Source: Straminergon stramineum (Eukaryota; Streptophyta; Bryopsida; Hypnales; Calliergonaceae). From it: a stretch of DNA of 64,000 bases. Positions 62,487-64,000 of this stretch are shown here, one piece after another (the first letter of the stretch is position 1; each line of letters starts with the position of its first letter). The stretch covers positions 35,390,547 through 35,454,546 of the forward strand of contig OY987263.1 of NCBI GenBank assembly GCA_963920665.1, given 5' to 3'. The translations under genes were made by a program, and so were the position numbers. The notes below the pieces were generated by a model. It was given only the letters and a program-made list of their open reading frames with translations. It had not been told where the DNA came from and did no database searches.

Positions 62487-64000
62487 TGGAACTACCTCCA
62501 TTATGATAATAGTAATTAATCAATATTGTTACTATGGTATGCATCTTAGTTCATGCAATATTCAATACAAGTAGTACATGAGACAAAAAGGTGCTTACAA
62601 GCCCATTTTACAATTTAGGTGTCAATTTTTCATTTTGAAGCTCTGAAATGTTCAAAATATTACCCAATTATAATTGTGGACAACTTATGACCTTTGGTGG
62701 AAGTTTGAAGGCAATAAAAACAAGGTGTCTAGAAACATATTATGTGATCTAGTTTCTTTAAGATTTCAAACACATTGGACTAATTTTTGTGACTGTAATG
62801 AATTACAATGTAATCATGAAGAGCTCTACAAAATTGCTCACATGATATATATCAAGTTTTAGGTACAACATTATAAGCAAGTTAGGTATTTTAGTGTAGT
62901 AACATTTCATTTTGTTGTTTGCAACATTTGCTTAGTTTATAATTAAATTATATGTATAACTTTGAACTTATTCAAGTTTTGTATTAAGATTTTATATTCT
63001 AATTTCTAAATTTTTTATTATGGAAATTTATTTTACTTCTAAGTTCTTAAAAATAGTATGATATAAATTTTGAACATATTGAATACATGAGTACTAGAAT
63101 AGGTATTTGTCAAAAGTATTTACTATGTACTAAAAACATATGTTGCAATCATCACAAATTATAGGAACTTCATATTGTCTTTTAGTATTATTGTAAAATT
63201 CTTAACATGTGCAATAAAAGAGGGAGGTCTCAATCTAGAGGTTTTTAATATAGAAAGTATATGATGATAAAGTAAGTTTTCATTTTTAACAAATCAAATT
63301 TTGACAATTTTAGCATCAAAAGGTAGGTTCTTTATTATGTTTAATTCCAATATTCAACTTTATCATACAATTTAAGACTCTTCATTTCCAATGATGACCT
63401 ATGGAAAAGATTTATGGGATTTTAAATTCACAAAGACTATAAATTAAAGCCCAAGTTGTCTTTTTCAAACCTTTTGGGGGTTCTCATTGATGCAATCGAT
63501 GCTCAAAAAATCTGAAAATTTCACAATAGATTTCCAATATAGTGTCAAATATTATGGTACAAATTTTTTTACCACATCATTCTAAAAGTAAATAATCATC
63601 AGGTCATAGACTTGAAGTTCAAATTGCTATAAATTCCTTTGGGATTTTTGGGTTCATAAATATAGGGCCCATTGTGTGACCATGGGATCCATTTGAAGTC
63701 TTAAATAAGAAAATGGTGGAATGAAGCCACAACAAAAATAACAGTAAATTTCCAAAACAAAGGCTAGTTTTTCTTTTGAATTTATGAGAAAGCATATGAG
63801 AATTGAAAAGATCCACTTTGCAAAAATGGAGTTGGATTTATAGAGAATTCACTAATCAAAACCTGTAATTTCTGAAACCCAACTATATAAATTTAGATTG
63901 GAATTTGGATTAAAAAAAAGTTAAAAGTTAAAAGGTCCACTTTGCAACCTAGGGTCAAAATCTTTGGATTTTCTATGTTGACAAATATAGAGTTAAATGT
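62487..64000. other. AT-rich 3' flank without a recognised feature
   Basis: It includes the 3' UTR of the DCD-domain gene. No further gene or repeat boundary was recognised up to the window end. Confidence 0.45.

Overview
This is a nuclear genome window from a plant or close streptophyte relative. Three spliced protein genes with GT-AG introns sit in about 50 kb of AT-rich, repeat-filled DNA. The plant assignment rests on an MLO gene, a GRV2/KAM2-type RME-8 gene and a DCD-domain gene. I cannot name the species. The short-to-medium introns, the small gene number and the sharp contrast between AT-rich repeats and a GC-richer gene island would fit a non-seed plant, but that is only an impression.

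Layout. Positions 1-8100 are AT-rich, with two dense arrays of short near-palindromic motifs, a diverged direct duplication and two copies of a TTAA-flanked element (called B here). Positions 8150-9760 are GC-richer with no recognisable gene. Positions 10000-28500 are a nest of at least three non-autonomous element families. Family A has GGGTNATTGCAAGAAACAC ends and is about 720-730 bp. Family B has TTAA plus YCCCTAA ends and is about 570-955 bp. Family C is a small MITE ending TTTCRTTAAAATGG. The nest also holds a nearly perfect 1054-bp palindrome built from the 3' part of an A element, and an 850-bp inverted duplication with B inserted in one arm. None of these elements carries a recognisable transposase.

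Positions 28500-53300 are the gene island. An MLO gene (plus strand, 13 coding exons, 608 aa) and a GRV2 gene (minus strand, 24 coding exons, about 2628 aa) are arranged tail to tail, 1.16 kb apart. MLO proteins are seven-transmembrane, calmodulin-binding plasma-membrane proteins. GRV2 is the plant RME-8 J-domain protein of endosomal trafficking. Nothing in the sequence links the two functionally.

Positions 53300-64000 return to AT-rich repeats. They contain a compact five-exon gene (59848-62486, 360 aa) with a C-terminal DCD domain, similar in layout to plant NRP (N-rich protein) stress/cell-death proteins. No rRNA, tRNA, CRISPR or operon-like structure was seen. Exon boundaries were found by eye from splice sites and reading-frame continuity. 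They agree at every junction of the three genes but have no transcript support here.
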